The notes under the pieces: generated by a model
What the model was told of the DNA's origin: nothing
What the model saw: the letters and a program-made list of their open reading frames with translations, nothing else
The model's database searches: none
Source of the DNA: Planctomycetota bacterium
Lineage (GTDB): Bacteria > Planctomycetota > Planctomycetia > Planctomycetales > Planctomycetaceae
Assembly (NCBI GenBank): GCA_014584345.1
Contig: JACTNB010000036.1
Coordinates: forward strand, 1 to 64,000
Reading direction: 5' to 3'
Length of the DNA stretch: 64,000 nt
Program-made: the position numbers and the translations under genes
Part shown: positions 44,834-53,058 of the stretch, piece by piece
Numbering within the stretch: position 1 is the stretch's first letter
How the letters are laid out: each line of letters starts with the position of its first letter

Positions 44834-46282
44834 TTACGAATCCGCGGACTCGGCAAGGGTTTCGTAAGTCCAGCAGGCGGCACAAGGTTCCTCCCCGCGA
44901 GTGCCAGCCACGGACTTTCCCGCAAGGAAGGCCACGCCGCAGGCAGCCTGTTCCTGATGTGTGGGAGTGACCACGGGAACCCCCCAGCGCCGAGCTATCA
45001 ACTCGGCGGTCCAGCGATGATGCCGAAAAAAATTCCCCGCGACAATCACTCGTTCCAGGTTCTCCAGTCGATGCTCGGCCCGGTCGTACAGGGAACATAA
45101 ACTTTCGACGATGCCAGCCGTCACGCTGTAAGCCAGATGCCCGAGTGTGAAATTTTCCGGTCCCACCTCGCGGAACAGGCCGCGCCGCTCGGGTTCCGCG
45201 CGGGTTCCCCGGAAAAAAGGTTCGCATATCGGAGGAGCATGTGAGAGATCGGCGAGGACCACCCGGCGTGCCGTCTCAATGCGCTCATACAGCTCTTCCT
45301 CGCTGGGAGAAAGCCCAAATGTTTCGAGCCAGCCGTGGACATGGCGAATCAGCCAGGCATAAGCGTCGCCTCCGGCTTGCCCGGCTCCCACGTGCAGAAA
45401 TCGCTCTCCGGGAAAGGGCCGAATTTCGATTTCGGCGGTTCGCCTGTGTGTCGGATGGCTCCAGGCGACTTGGCCTCCCGTGCCGATATTGATCAGCAAC
45501 TCCCGCTCGGGATGCTGCACCGCTCCCAGCACCGCTGCTTGATTATCACCCAAACCCACGCAGACAGGCACCTCGGCTGGCAGCCCCCATTCACGGGCGA
45601 TGTCCGCGGGAACCGTGCCGACGATCGTGCCCGGAAGGACCAGCTCCGGCAAGGAATGCATGGGGATGCCAGCCGCCCGCGGCACGTCCTCGCAATACGT
45701 TCCCCGTTGCAGGTCGTAAAGACCCCAGGAGGCGGCAAACGTGGGGTCGATACGCGGAGGCTGGCGAGTCAAAACTGTTGATACGAAGCCCGTTATGTCG
45801 GAAAGAAAAAAGGGGCCGGTCGGCAGTTGACCGGTTTGCCGCAACACGTCGAACGTTGCCGCTGCATAACCCGGTCTCAGACGGCACCCGAGACGTTCGG
45901 AGGTCTCTGCGGCAAGCCGGGCTTGTAATTCCTCGAGAAACGAAGGTCCCCCGGGGCGGGAAGAGCGGAGGCAGCGGCGATCGCGCCAGGTGAGCAGCGG
46001 CGTCAAGGGGAGATGGCGGGAATCGAGCAGCAGCATTCCATGCATTTGTCCGGTCAATCCCAGGGAGTGAATTTCTCCGCCGATGCCTTGAGTGATTTCC
46101 CGCAAACACTCGCGAGCAGTTGCCAGCAATCTGTCGGGGTGCTGCTCGGCGAAATCCTCGGGTTGCCCGGTCAGGTCAGCTCGATGCGATCTCGTGGCCT
46201 GTTGCAGAATTTCGCCGCGCGAATTGACGGCAACAGCCGAAACCGACGTCGTCCCCAGATCGAGTCCCAGATACACTGACAT
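44834..46282 (-). CDS. FGGY-family carbohydrate kinase (possible sedoheptulokinase)
   Basis: This encodes 482 aa of two-lobed FGGY kinase. Motifs are YLGLDLGTTSVSAVAV (phosphate 1), GLTGQMHGMLLLD and LLTWRDRR (sugar site), ELLINIGTGGQVAWS (phosphate 2), and the C-terminal VIVAGNFFRHHRWTAELIARRWGVPV with QAACGVAFLAG. Substrate is uncertain: the GLTGQMHG form fits xylulokinase and sedoheptulokinase alike, and the overall look inclines me to the latter. GGGAGT precedes the start. No sugar isomerase or transporter gene is beside it, and it is divergent from the ABC permease gene. Confidence 0.85.
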   Translation of the reverse strand: MSVYLGLDLGTTSVSAVAVNSRGEILQQATRSHRADLTGQPEDFAEQHPDRLLATARECLREITQGIGGEIHSLGLTGQMHGMLLLDSRHLPLTPLLTWRDRRCLRSSRPGGPSFLEELQARLAAETSERLGCRLRPGYAAATFDVLRQTGQLPTGPFFLSDITGFVSTVLTRQPPRIDPTFAASWGLYDLQRGTYCEDVPRAAGIPMHSLPELVLPGTIVGTVPADIAREWGLPAEVPVCVGLGDNQAAVLGAVQHPERELLINIGTGGQVAWSHPTHRRTAEIEIRPFPGERFLHVGAGQAGGDAYAWLIRHVHGWLETFGLSPSEEELYERIETARRVVLADLSHAPPICEPFFRGTRAEPERRGLFREVGPENFTLGHLAYSVTAGIVESLCSLYDRAEHRLENLERVIVAGNFFRHHRWTAELIARRWGVPVVTPTHQEQAACGVAFLAGKSVAGTRGEEPCAACWTYETLAESADS

Positions 46283-46496
46283 GCGGTGTTGACTCCCATT
46301 CCGAATTTTTCATGGTCTCATCGCTTGCCGATACGCCCCCATGGAACATGGCCGACGGGGGTTTGAATTCTGCACAACGGGCCGTTATCGTGCTGCATTG
46401 CGAGCGTGAAGGGTCTCCGATGGTTGTAACGGTCTGGCGGAAATTCTTCGAGTCACTCACCGCGGTTTGATTCCCCTTGTCAAAGGAAGCAGAATC

Positions 46497-47375
46497 TTGG
46501 AAACGGACAAACCGTCTGCCGCGGGAGAACTGCACGAGCTGGCGGCGGTCCTGCCGATGGATTACTTCGGCCCCCAGCCCGGCTGGCGGATTGTCGACAC
46601 GCGGGAACTGTGGCGCTACCGCGAACTGGGCCTGGTACTTGCGCTGCGGGATTTCAAGGTGCGTTACCGCCAGGCAGTCATTGGAGCCTTGTGGGCAATC
46701 ATTCAGCCGGTCAGTACGCTGCTGGTGTTTCAGGTGTTGTTCGTGCTGCTGCAGCGCACGCCGACGAGCGGCGACGTTCCGTATGCGGTGACGGCCCTGT
46801 GCGGTCTGATTCCGTGGTATCTGTTCGCCACGCTGGTGCGCGATGCCAGCGACTCGCTGGTGAATAATCGGCATATCATCACGAAAATCTACTTTCCCCG
46901 GCTGTTGCTGCCGATGAGTTGTTCGCTGGTGGCATTGATCGATTATGGCATCAGCCTGCTGGTGCTGTTTGGGGTAATGGGTTATTTCGGTCTATATCCG
47001 GCGTACTCCTGGTTCTGGCTGCCGGTGTTTACCGCCATCACGCTGCTGGCGGGGTTGTCGCTGGGCCTGTGGCTCTCCGCGATGAACGCGATTTATCGCG
47101 ACGTCCGCTACATCGTCCCATTTCTGCTGCAACTGGGCTTCTATTTGACACCCACTTTTTACGAGCAGGATTCCCTGATTCCAGAACGTTGGCGTTTTCT
47201 ACAGGCTTTGAATCCGATGACGGGCGTGATTGCGGGTTTCCGCTGGGCCCTCACGGGGAGTCAGCCGCCCGACGTGGCCATCCTGGGCATTTCCCTGGGG
47301 AGCCTGCTTCTCGTGCTGATCACGGGCCTGCTGTTTTTCCGCCGCGCGGAATTATATGTGACGGACCGGATTTGA
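46497..47375 (+). CDS. ABC transporter permease (polysaccharide export, TagG/Wzm type)
   Basis: This encodes 292 aa. I chose TTG 46497, with AAAGGAAG about 8 bases upstream; TTG 46467 is the other option. Six membrane segments follow a cytosolic N-terminus (RIVDTRELWRYRELGLVLALRDFKVRYRQAVIGALWAIIQPVSTLLVFQVLF in pieces is the hallmark ABC-2 export start). The C-terminal part has YLTPTFYEQDSLIPERWRFLQALNPMTGVIAGFRWAL. Its ATPase (Wzt) is not adjacent, which is unusual. Likely role is exporting a lipid-linked glycan (family knowledge). Confidence 0.87.
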   Translation: METDKPSAAGELHELAAVLPMDYFGPQPGWRIVDTRELWRYRELGLVLALRDFKVRYRQAVIGALWAIIQPVSTLLVFQVLFVLLQRTPTSGDVPYAVTALCGLIPWYLFATLVRDASDSLVNNRHIITKIYFPRLLLPMSCSLVALIDYGISLLVLFGVMGYFGLYPAYSWFWLPVFTAITLLAGLSLGLWLSAMNAIYRDVRYIVPFLLQLGFYLTPTFYEQDSLIPERWRFLQALNPMTGVIAGFRWALTGSQPPDVAILGISLGSLLLVLITGLLFFRRAELYVTDRI

Positions 47376-47705
47376 GCCGGCACGCTAAGCCCGGAGGATT
47401 CACCGCCCTGGTTACGGGCGACCAGCCAGACATGTCCCGTGGGCTTGAGTAGGACGCGGGAAAGGGAACTGCTAGAATCGAGCTGTCTCGGTGGGAGCTT
47501 GCGGAAATTGACCACGCGGACAAGCGGCAGGGAGTAGAGGACCGTCACGGAAAACCGGACAGGGCGGCCGGACAAACGCCCCACAACGTGTTGTAAGGCA
47601 ACATGTTGCAGAGGCCGCCGCTTTCGTGCCTGTCGGTCTATGATCGGAAATAAATCTTCCTACTTACTTTCAATACGGTAAAATCAGAGCAGAGGAGAGG
47701 TCGTT
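47376..47705. other. Intergenic region before fumC
   Basis: It contains the perfect 12-bp palindrome GCAACATGTTGC (47598-47609) and an imperfect neighbour ACAACGTGTTGT (47583-47594), perhaps operator sites. TAAAAT near 47675 is a plausible -10 for fumC. No ORF is convincing. Confidence 0.45.
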
Positions 47706-49133
47706 ATGTCCGAGTTTCGGGTCGAGCACGATTCGATGGGCGAAGTCCAGGTTCCCCGCTGGGCTTATTACGGAGCACAGACGCAACGAGCCGTCGAGAA
47801 CTTTCCTATTTCCGGCTGGCCTCTGCATCCCGACCTGATTCACGCGATGGGCCTGGTAAAGTTTGCCTGCGGGAAGGCCAACCATGCCTTGGGTAAGCTG
47901 ACCGGCAGCGGCAAGAATCCATTGGACGAGCAACAGGTGGAGGCTTTGCTGCAGGCGGCCCGCGAAGTTGCCGAGGGAAAATTTGACGATCAGTTCCCGA
48001 TCGATGTGTTCCAGACCGGATCGGGAACTTCGAGCAACATGAACTGCAACGAGGTCATCAGCAACCGGGCCATCGAGATCCGGCAGGGGGATCGCTTTGC
48101 CGACAAGAAGCCGATTCATCCCAACGATCATGTCAACATGGGTCAAAGCACGAACGACACCTTTCCGACCGCCATCCACGTGGCAGTGGCGATGGCCATC
48201 CGCAATCAACTGATACCCGCTCTGCGGCGACTGCACGAATCGCTCGATCGGAAGGCGCGGGCGTGGGACGGGATTATCAAGATCGGCCGGACCCACCTGG
48301 CGGATGCGACGCCGTTGCGGCTGGGACAGGAATTCAGTGGGTTTGCACGTCAACTCCAGTTGAGCATCGACCGCGCGGAGTCCGCCGTGACGGCGGTGCT
48401 GGAGTTGCCCGTGGGGGGGACGGCCGTAGGCACGGGCATTAACACGCACCCGGAATTCGGGGCGCGGGTGGCAGGCGTGTTGGCCGATGAGAGCGGCATA
48501 CCCTTCCAGGAGGCGGTGAATCATTTCGAGGCAAACGCCCAGCGGGATGGCCTGGTGGAATGCCACGGCCTGTTGCGAACCATCGCGATGACGTTGTTTA
48601 ATGTGTCGAACAACATCCGCTGGCTGGGATCCGGTCCGCGTTGCAGTTTTTATGAAGTGCAGTTGCCCGATCGTCAGCCGGGGAGTTCGATCATGCCCGG
48701 CAAGGTAAATCCGGTGATGTGCGAGAGCATGATGCAGGTCGCGGCGCGGGTCATGGGGAACGATCAGACACTGGCGTTGAGTGGCGCGGCTGGGGGGAAT
48801 TTTCAGCTCAACATTATGATGCCGGTGATGGGCCAGACCGCCCTGGAAAGCATCATGCTGCTGGGGAAAGCGTGTCATGCTTTTGTGGAATTCTGCAGCG
48901 ACGATATGCAGGCCAACGAGGAGGCGTGCGAGGCCAGCGTGGAGAAAAGCCTGTCGATGGTAACCAGCCTGAACCCGCACATCGGATACGAAAAGGCGGC
49001 AAAACTGGCGAAGGAGGCCTTCAAAACAGGCAAGACCATTCGCGAACTGTGCACCGAGCAGGAGATTCTCGATGCCGATACACTGAAGGCCGCCCTCGAT
49101 CCCTTCCGCATGACGGAACCGCAGGCCGAATAA
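47706..49133 (+). CDS. fumC: Fumarate hydratase class II
   Basis: This encodes 475 aa, an oxygen-stable TCA-cycle enzyme interconverting fumarate and malate. Motifs are GSGTSSNMNCNEVISNRA, HPNDHVNMGQSTNDTFPTA (catalytic region), TGINTHPEFG and the superfamily signature GSSIMPGKVNPVMCE. VPRWAYYGAQTQRAVENFPISG opens the protein. AGAGGAGAGG just before the ATG is a strong ribosome-binding site. It is directly followed (same strand) by a UPF0104 gene, with 67 bp between, probably separate in function. Confidence 0.95.
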   Translation: MSEFRVEHDSMGEVQVPRWAYYGAQTQRAVENFPISGWPLHPDLIHAMGLVKFACGKANHALGKLTGSGKNPLDEQQVEALLQAAREVAEGKFDDQFPIDVFQTGSGTSSNMNCNEVISNRAIEIRQGDRFADKKPIHPNDHVNMGQSTNDTFPTAIHVAVAMAIRNQLIPALRRLHESLDRKARAWDGIIKIGRTHLADATPLRLGQEFSGFARQLQLSIDRAESAVTAVLELPVGGTAVGTGINTHPEFGARVAGVLADESGIPFQEAVNHFEANAQRDGLVECHGLLRTIAMTLFNVSNNIRWLGSGPRCSFYEVQLPDRQPGSSIMPGKVNPVMCESMMQVAARVMGNDQTLALSGAAGGNFQLNIMMPVMGQTALESIMLLGKACHAFVEFCSDDMQANEEACEASVEKSLSMVTSLNPHIGYEKAAKLAKEAFKTGKTIRELCTEQEILDADTLKAALDPFRMTEPQAE

Positions 49134-49200
49134 GGACGCAGGGGCCGGGCTGTGTTGTTGCCGCGCGGGTGCTTCGGTATTGCCGCGGCGCGGGCCAGGT

Positions 49201-50256
49201 GTGATTGGAATTCGAGTCGAGGAGGGAGCTTCCATTTCCAGGCGTCAGTGGTTTCATTTGTTCGTTGGTACGCTGGTGACGGTGGCGTGTCTGTACTGGG
49301 CAGTCAAGGATATTGACTGGTCCGAAGTCGGGCAGGGTTTTGCGCAGGCCCGATACGAAAGTATCCCGTTGTATCTGCTGTTTCTGGGATTGTTCTTCTG
49401 GATGAAGGCGATCCGCTGGTCCTGGTTATTGCTGCCGGTAAAGGTGATCACGCCTCGGCAGGTGGCGGGCCCGATGATGGCGGGTTTCATGGGGAACAAC
49501 ATCTTGCCGGCACACCTGGGGGAATTCATTCGGGTGGTGCTGCTGAGTCGGCAAGAGCGGATTTCAATGGCGGGCGTGCTGACCAGCGTGGCGATCGAGC
49601 GGCTGCTGGATGTGTTTGCGGTGCTGTTGCTGGTGGGGATTGGCCTGGTTTGCGTGCGGGACGTGCCAGACAACCTGCGTCAAGCCTTTCTGGGCGTGGG
49701 GCTGATCGCCTTGGTGGGCGTGCTGGTGCTGGTGGCGGGCTTGATCTGGTTGCGGCAGGCGGTGGCCTGGGGGCGTGCTGTTGTGGCCCGGTTGCCGATT
49801 TCCGTCGCGAGGCAGGCGCAATTATCGGAACTGATCGAGTCTGCGGCGACCGGTACAACCGCGTTGAAACAGGGGCATCTGCTGCTGAAGTTGCTGCTGA
49901 ATTCGCTGGTGCAGTGGGGGTGCAACTGCGTGATGATATACATTTCGCTTAGAAGTTTCGGGATCGCGGTTCCCTTCGCGGCGACGCTGATCCTGCTGGG
50001 GGTGCTGGTGTTTGCGGTCACGATCCCGTCGACGCCCGGATTTTTCGGCGCGATTCAACTGGCATTCGTGAAGACGCTGGCGGTGTTCGGGGTGGTGGAA
50101 GCGACGGCGTTTGCCGCCTCGATTTATTATCATCTCCTGCAATACGTGGTGGTGACCGCCGTGGGCATCTGGTGTGTCTGGCGGGCGGGTGCCACCGTGA
50201 CGGGGCTTCAACACGATGCCGAACTCCTGGAGAATCCTCCGGAATCAGCCGGCTGA
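49201..50256 (+). CDS. UPF0104/LPG-synthase TM-type membrane protein 1
   Basis: This encodes about 351 aa with 7-8 hydrophobic helices. Core motifs are MAGFMGNNILPAHLGEFIRVVLLSRQERISMAGVLTSVAIERLLDVFAV and IPSTPGFFGAIQLAFVKTLAVFGV, as in flippase-like AglD/YbhN proteins (lysylphosphatidylglycerol synthase TM region). No C-terminal synthase domain. GTG 49201 is assigned, but a strong GGAGGGAG (49221-49228) sits 6 bases before an ATT codon at 49234, so a rare ATT start is possible; TTG 49180 is another option. Role may be lipid-linked sugar or lipid movement (inference). Confidence 0.83.
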   Translation: MIGIRVEEGASISRRQWFHLFVGTLVTVACLYWAVKDIDWSEVGQGFAQARYESIPLYLLFLGLFFWMKAIRWSWLLLPVKVITPRQVAGPMMAGFMGNNILPAHLGEFIRVVLLSRQERISMAGVLTSVAIERLLDVFAVLLLVGIGLVCVRDVPDNLRQAFLGVGLIALVGVLVLVAGLIWLRQAVAWGRAVVARLPISVARQAQLSELIESAATGTTALKQGHLLLKLLLNSLVQWGCNCVMIYISLRSFGIAVPFAATLILLGVLVFAVTIPSTPGFFGAIQLAFVKTLAVFGVVEATAFAASIYYHLLQYVVVTAVGIWCVWRAGATVTGLQHDAELLENPPESAG

Positions 50257-50365
50257 ACTCCTTATTGACGCTCCAGGGGCAATTACCTAAAGTGCGGTCG
50301 CGAGTCCTGTGTGGGGGCACCCGCGCGTTTCGAGAGAGTAACCCGGGGGAGACAACGGAAAATCA

Positions 50366-50869
50366 ATGAGCTACGGTAGCGATGTGCCCGTGGAACCCAT
50401 GACGTCGCGCGATCATGGCTGGCCCTGTTTGCGTCAGTTTTGCGTGTTCATGGAAAATCGTGTCGGGCGGTTGCATGAACTGTTTCAGGTGCTGGAGCGG
50501 AATTCGTTGCGGGTGATCGCAATGAGTGTCGTGGATTCCGCCGATTTTTCCACGGTCCGCCTGATGGTGGACGATGCCGATCGCGCCCGCGAGTTGTTCA
50601 CGTTGTCCCGTTTTCCCTGGTTCGAGAATAATGTGGTCGGGGTCTGTTTGCCGGACGATGCCCAGCCGCTGGTCAAGGTCTGCCTGGCATTGATGCAGGC
50701 GGAAGTGAATATCCACTACACATATTCGCTGCTGTTTCGTCGAGGCGGGCGGGCGGCCATCGCGATTGGCGTGGATGATGTCGAAATGGCCCAGGAAATT
50801 CTCCGCGAGCGGGGCCTGGAGATCATCACGGAGGATCAATTGAAGGATGATGACCATTATTTCGACTAA
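50366..50869 (+). CDS. ACT domain protein
   Basis: This encodes 167 aa with two ACT-like units. The first is FCVFMENRVGRLHELFQVLERNSLRVIAMSVVDSADFSTVRLMVDD (about 25-72). The second starts near VCLPDDAQPLVKVCLALMQAEVNIHYTYSLLF and carries AAIAIGVDDVEMAQEILRERG. ACT pairs bind amino acids and regulate partner proteins. No amino acid biosynthesis gene is adjacent; instead it lies between two UPF0104 membrane protein genes. CGGGGGAGAC precedes the ATG. Confidence 0.85.
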   Translation: MSYGSDVPVEPMTSRDHGWPCLRQFCVFMENRVGRLHELFQVLERNSLRVIAMSVVDSADFSTVRLMVDDADRARELFTLSRFPWFENNVVGVCLPDDAQPLVKVCLALMQAEVNIHYTYSLLFRRGGRAAIAIGVDDVEMAQEILRERGLEIITEDQLKDDDHYFD

Positions 50870-50928
50870 ACCAGCCTCTGGCCCGCGGGCGGGGTTCCCT
50901 CCGGTTAGACACGGGATCGCTGCCTGAT

Positions 50929-51972
50929 ATGTCCGAATCCCTTCCGGCCCAGCGCGCCGCGGTCTCCTGGAAGCCGCTGCTGAAATGGCTGCTGTTCACG
51001 ATCGTGTTGATTTTCGTGGCGAAGTACGGCTACCGCCAGTGGCAACAGATGGATTTTTCGGCGGTGCGGTGGGAACCCCAGTGGTTGTTCGTGGCCATCG
51101 TACTCTATTTTATCGGCTGGATTCCATCGGCCTGGGCGTGGTGGTGGCTGTTGCATGCCGCGGGGCAACGGATTCCTTTTTATCCCGCGTTACGCGCTCA
51201 CTACTGCGGGCATCTGGGAAAATACGCGCCGGGAAAGGCGCTGGCGTTGATCATTCGGGCCGCCATGGTGCGGGAACATGGCGTCTCGGCTGCCTTTGCC
51301 GCCCTGCTGGGGACCGTGGAAACCCTGGTTACGATGGCAACCGGCCTGCTGGTGCTGATTGCCCTGTTGCCCCTGGTGCTGGCGTTGGGCGATGCATCGG
51401 CCCTGGTTCGGTTGTTTCCCGTTCTGAAAATGTTTCTGGCTCTGTCGTTTGTCGAGCAAACCCTGGTCTCCCTGGGTGTGTTGCTGCTGGCAATCCTGGC
51501 AGCGCCACTATCGGCACGCGTGTTGACTCGTCTGGTGCGGCGAATTTCGCGTCGCTACAACATTCCCATCGGCCCGGCGGGGAGTCCATCGGATGCCGTG
51601 TTGAAGCTGAATACCCGCACCTTGCTGATCTGCGGCACGGCAGCGACAGTCTGCTGGGTGGTGAACGGTCTGTCGCTGGGATGCGTGCTGGCGGGCATGA
51701 GTTTGCCGCCGACCTCGCTGCTCGATCCGCTCTTGTGGATATGTGCGGTGGCAGGGGCCACTTCGCTGGGGTTCGTGGTGCTGTTCGCGCCGGGAGGATT
51801 GGGTGTTCGGGAAGCGGTGCTGGTGGCCCTGCTGCAGATTTCACCGGGAATTGATGCCTCGCTGGCGGTGGTGATCGCCGTACTGTTGCGAATTGTTTCA
51901 TTATTGAGTGAACTGGTGTTTGCGGGTGTGTTGTACTGGTTCCCCGTGAAAGCGGATCGATCTCCCAATTAA
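50929..51972 (+). CDS. UPF0104/LPG-synthase TM-type membrane protein 2
   Basis: This encodes 347 aa with about eight hydrophobic helices. Typical pieces are YCGHLGKYAPGKALALIIRAAMVREHGVSAAFAALLGTVETL and FVVLFAPGGLGVREAVLVALLQ. It belongs to the same superfamily as the protein at 49201 but is diverged (different helices and loops), so not a recent duplicate. It starts 59 bp after the ACT gene and precedes a polyprenyl-type glycosyltransferase, all on the plus strand. It may be a lipid-carrier flippase for the glycosyltransferase's product (inference). Confidence 0.83.
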   Translation: MSESLPAQRAAVSWKPLLKWLLFTIVLIFVAKYGYRQWQQMDFSAVRWEPQWLFVAIVLYFIGWIPSAWAWWWLLHAAGQRIPFYPALRAHYCGHLGKYAPGKALALIIRAAMVREHGVSAAFAALLGTVETLVTMATGLLVLIALLPLVLALGDASALVRLFPVLKMFLALSFVEQTLVSLGVLLLAILAAPLSARVLTRLVRRISRRYNIPIGPAGSPSDAVLKLNTRTLLICGTAATVCWVVNGLSLGCVLAGMSLPPTSLLDPLLWICAVAGATSLGFVVLFAPGGLGVREAVLVALLQISPGIDASLAVVIAVLLRIVSLLSELVFAGVLYWFPVKADRSPN

Positions 51973-52093
51973 TTTCAACCACCCGGGGGGACAGACTCGC
52001 GACACGTGTATTCGAGAGTGTGTGCCCCCCGAGCGGCCGGTTCCGCCGATCGCTGCCGCGTTCTCGAAGTTCTCTCTAAACGAAGGAAGCCCC

Positions 52094-53047
52094 ATGCTGC
52101 TTTCGATTCTCGTTCCGGTGCTGAATGAACAGGACAGCCTGGTCGAACTGCACCGCCAGATCGATCAAGCCTGCGTTGCCGGGCAGATTTCCTATGAATT
52201 GCTGTTCGTGGATGACGGTTCGACAGACCAGTCCTGGAACATCATTCAGCAGCTCTCAGCGGAACATTCCCAGGTGCTCGGGATTCGTTTTCGTCGGAAT
52301 TTCGGGAAGGCTGCGGCTCTCACGGCCGGCATGCGAGCCGCCCGAGGCGAATGTCTGCTGATGCTGGATGCCGACCTGCAGGACGATCCCGCCGAGATCC
52401 CGCGGTTTTTGGAAAAGCACCGCGAAGGCTTCGACGTGGTTAATGGCTGGAAACAGCGGCGACTGGACCCCTGGCATAAAGTGTATCCCAGTCGTGTGTT
52501 CAACTGGATGATCGGCAAAATGACGGGACTGCGCCTGCACGACCACAATTGTGGCCTGAAACTGTTTCATCGCGAGGTCGCCGCGGAGATCCGGATCTAC
52601 GGCGAACTGCATCGGTTCATCCCGGTGCTGGCCCAGGCGAAGGGGTTTCGCGTGACGGAACTGCCCGTGCATCACCGTCCGCGGCAGCATGGGCATTCCA
52701 AGTACGGATTCAATCGTTTTCAGCGGGGATTTCTCGACACGCTGACGGTCTGCTTTCTGACGGGCTATGGCCAGCGTCCCCTGCACATGCTGGGATCCAT
52801 CGGCCTGGCCTGTTTCGCCCTGGGCGTGCTGGGCTTCGGTTACTTAAGTGTGCTGTGGTTGCTGATGAACGTGTTTCACATGTTGCCCGCGGTTCCCATC
52901 GGCACGCGTCCCCTGCTGGCCTACAGCATCGCGGTGACGATTCTCGGGGCGCAGGCCCTCTCGGTCGGTCTGCTGGCCGAGTTGATCATCGCCTACACGG
53001 GCAGGGAACACGAACACTACAGCGTCCTGGAACAAACCCGCCCCTGA
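52094..53047 (+). CDS. GT2 glycosyltransferase of DPM1/ArnC type
   Basis: This encodes 317 aa. The catalytic GT-A domain has ILVPVLNEQDSLVEL, LLFVDDGSTDQSW and LMLDADLQDDPAEIPRFL (metal-binding Asp region). HRPRQHGHSKYGFNRF is the typical turn before two C-terminal membrane helices (HMLGSIGLACFALGVLGF, LLAYSIAVTILGAQALSVGLLAELIIAY). Such enzymes load a sugar on polyprenyl phosphate, making the donor used by GT39-type enzymes such as the one at 26917. GAAGGAAG precedes ATG 52094, preferred over the open frame from 52022. Confidence 0.9.
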   Translation: MLLSILVPVLNEQDSLVELHRQIDQACVAGQISYELLFVDDGSTDQSWNIIQQLSAEHSQVLGIRFRRNFGKAAALTAGMRAARGECLLMLDADLQDDPAEIPRFLEKHREGFDVVNGWKQRRLDPWHKVYPSRVFNWMIGKMTGLRLHDHNCGLKLFHREVAAEIRIYGELHRFIPVLAQAKGFRVTELPVHHRPRQHGHSKYGFNRFQRGFLDTLTVCFLTGYGQRPLHMLGSIGLACFALGVLGFGYLSVLWLLMNVFHMLPAVPIGTRPLLAYSIAVTILGAQALSVGLLAELIIAYTGREHEHYSVLEQTRP

Positions 53048-53058
53048 TCGCCGTTCTG

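Noticed and set aside
47670..49235. Long minus-strand frame opposite fumC
   Set aside because: Antisense shadow of a clear fumC gene; His- and Arg-rich translation with no domain.
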